Shown piece by piece: positions 43,853 to 44,340 of a stretch of 44,340 nucleotides of DNA. The stretch covers positions 1-44,340 of the forward strand of contig JAILDZ010000116.1 in the NCBI GenBank assembly GCA_024688505.1, read 5' to 3'. Every line of letters starts with the position of its first letter. The first letter of the stretch is position 1. Source of the stretch: Lachnospiraceae bacterium. Lineage in GTDB: Bacteria > Bacillota > Clostridia > Lachnospirales > Lachnospiraceae. Made by a program: the position numbers and the translations under genes. A model generated the notes under the pieces. That model worked only from the letters and a program-made list of their open reading frames with translations. It had not been told where the DNA came from and ran no database searches.

Positions 43853-44340
43853 ATGATAAAAGCAGGAATAATAGGAGCCACAGGATATGCAGGGGCGGAA
43901 ATAGTACGCATCCTGAAAAACCATCCTGATGCAGAAATAGTATGGTATGGCTCTAAAAGCTATGTAGATGAACCCTTTGCAAAGATGTTCGGAAACACAT
44001 TTAAGATAGTTCCCGACATCTGTAAAGGAGACGACTTAAATGAACTTTGCAAAGAGGCGGATGTGATCTTCACCGCCACACCCCAGGGATATCTGGCCTC
44101 TGTCATAAATGATGACATTTTAAATAACACAAAGGTCATTGACCTGTCTGCAGATTTCAGAATGAAAGATGTATCTGTATATGAAGAGTGGTATAAGATA
44201 AAGCATAAGAGCCCGCAGTACATAGAAGAGGCCGTATACGGACTTTGCGAGATAAACAGAGACGATATAAAGAAGGCCAGACTGGTGGCTAATCCCGGAT
44301 GCTATACCACATGCTCCATTCTCACAGCCTATCCTTTGGT
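43853..44340 (+). CDS. argC: N-acetyl-gamma-glutamyl-phosphate reductase, N-terminal part (runs off the window)
   Basis: The first 162 codons of ArgC, the third enzyme of arginine synthesis, which reduces N-acetylglutamyl phosphate with NADPH. Visible: the dinucleotide loop GIIGATGYAGAEIVRIL (5-21), FTATPQG, VIDLSADFRMKD, EAVYGLCEINRDDIKKARLVANPGCYTT with the catalytic Cys in NPGCYTT. AAGGAG at 43842-43847 precedes the ATG by 5 nt. The gene is cut by the window end. Confidence 0.95.
   Translation, partial: MIKAGIIGATGYAGAEIVRILKNHPDAEIVWYGSKSYVDEPFAKMFGNTFKIVPDICKGDDLNELCKEADVIFTATPQGYLASVINDDILNNTKVIDLSADFRMKDVSVYEEWYKIKHKSPQYIEEAVYGLCEINRDDIKKARLVANPGCYTTCSILTAYPL

Overview
This 44.3 kb window looks like ordinary chromosome from a low-to-mid GC Clostridia, most likely a Lachnospiraceae member. 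I infer this from the PPi-type phosphofructokinase, a class II GalT, the DUF5685 / RNase P RNA / J-domain cluster, a DUF5692-like membrane protein, and the dgt-dnaG-rpoD-trmK-Nif3 macrodomain order. No phage, plasmid, transposase, integrase or CRISPR array is visible. Almost all genes are on the plus strand; only 1599-3281 and 19607-21871 are on the minus strand. Family assignments come from reading motifs, not from database searches.

Layout. 1-1583: end of a metal-ion ABC permease, a lipoprotein and a transaldolase-like aldolase. 1599-3281 (minus): a coiled-coil orphan and a YfcE-type phosphoesterase. 3382-14622: a Dabb-domain protein, then a long tightly packed run of dgt, PPi-phosphofructokinase, dnaG, rpoD (with an added Lys/Ala/Glu pentapeptide repeat tail), trmK, a Nif3-like gene, a TGS-containing nucleoside kinase, a membrane diguanylate cyclase and DUF5685. 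14649-15104: class A RNase P RNA, followed at once by two long hairpins whose 19-nt loop cores are exact complements of each other. 15284-19588: J-domain protein, acyl-ACP thioesterase, S1/CvfB-like protein, RidA, CgeB-like glycosyltransferase and a zinc-ribbon membrane protein.

19607-28752: a two-domain glycosyltransferase on the minus strand; then on the plus strand a large esterase lipoprotein carrying one active and one apparently dead esterase domain, galT, an OatA-like O-acyltransferase and a membrane-anchored partner. This reads as a cell-surface or extracellular carbohydrate region. 28841-29950: a strongly expressed-looking, Trp-rich membrane protein with its own promoter and terminator. 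30057-35683: shikimate genes aroD-aroK and aroE, interrupted by two overlapping ClpX-like AAA+ genes, a tRNA-Arg(CCG) and a ~220-bp imperfect inverted-repeat element. 35757-38953: a chemoreceptor and an SH3b protein. 39015-44340: a 23S rRNA pseudouridine synthase, ligA, a 707-aa orphan with a cNMP-binding-like N-terminus, and the start of argC.

The strongest candidates for undescribed biology are the pair of ZBD-less ClpX-like unfoldases (31342-34459), the twin hairpins with complementary loops (15113-15271) and the folded inverted-repeat element beside tRNA-Arg (34586-34810). I cannot tell from sequence alone whether any of these is already described elsewhere.
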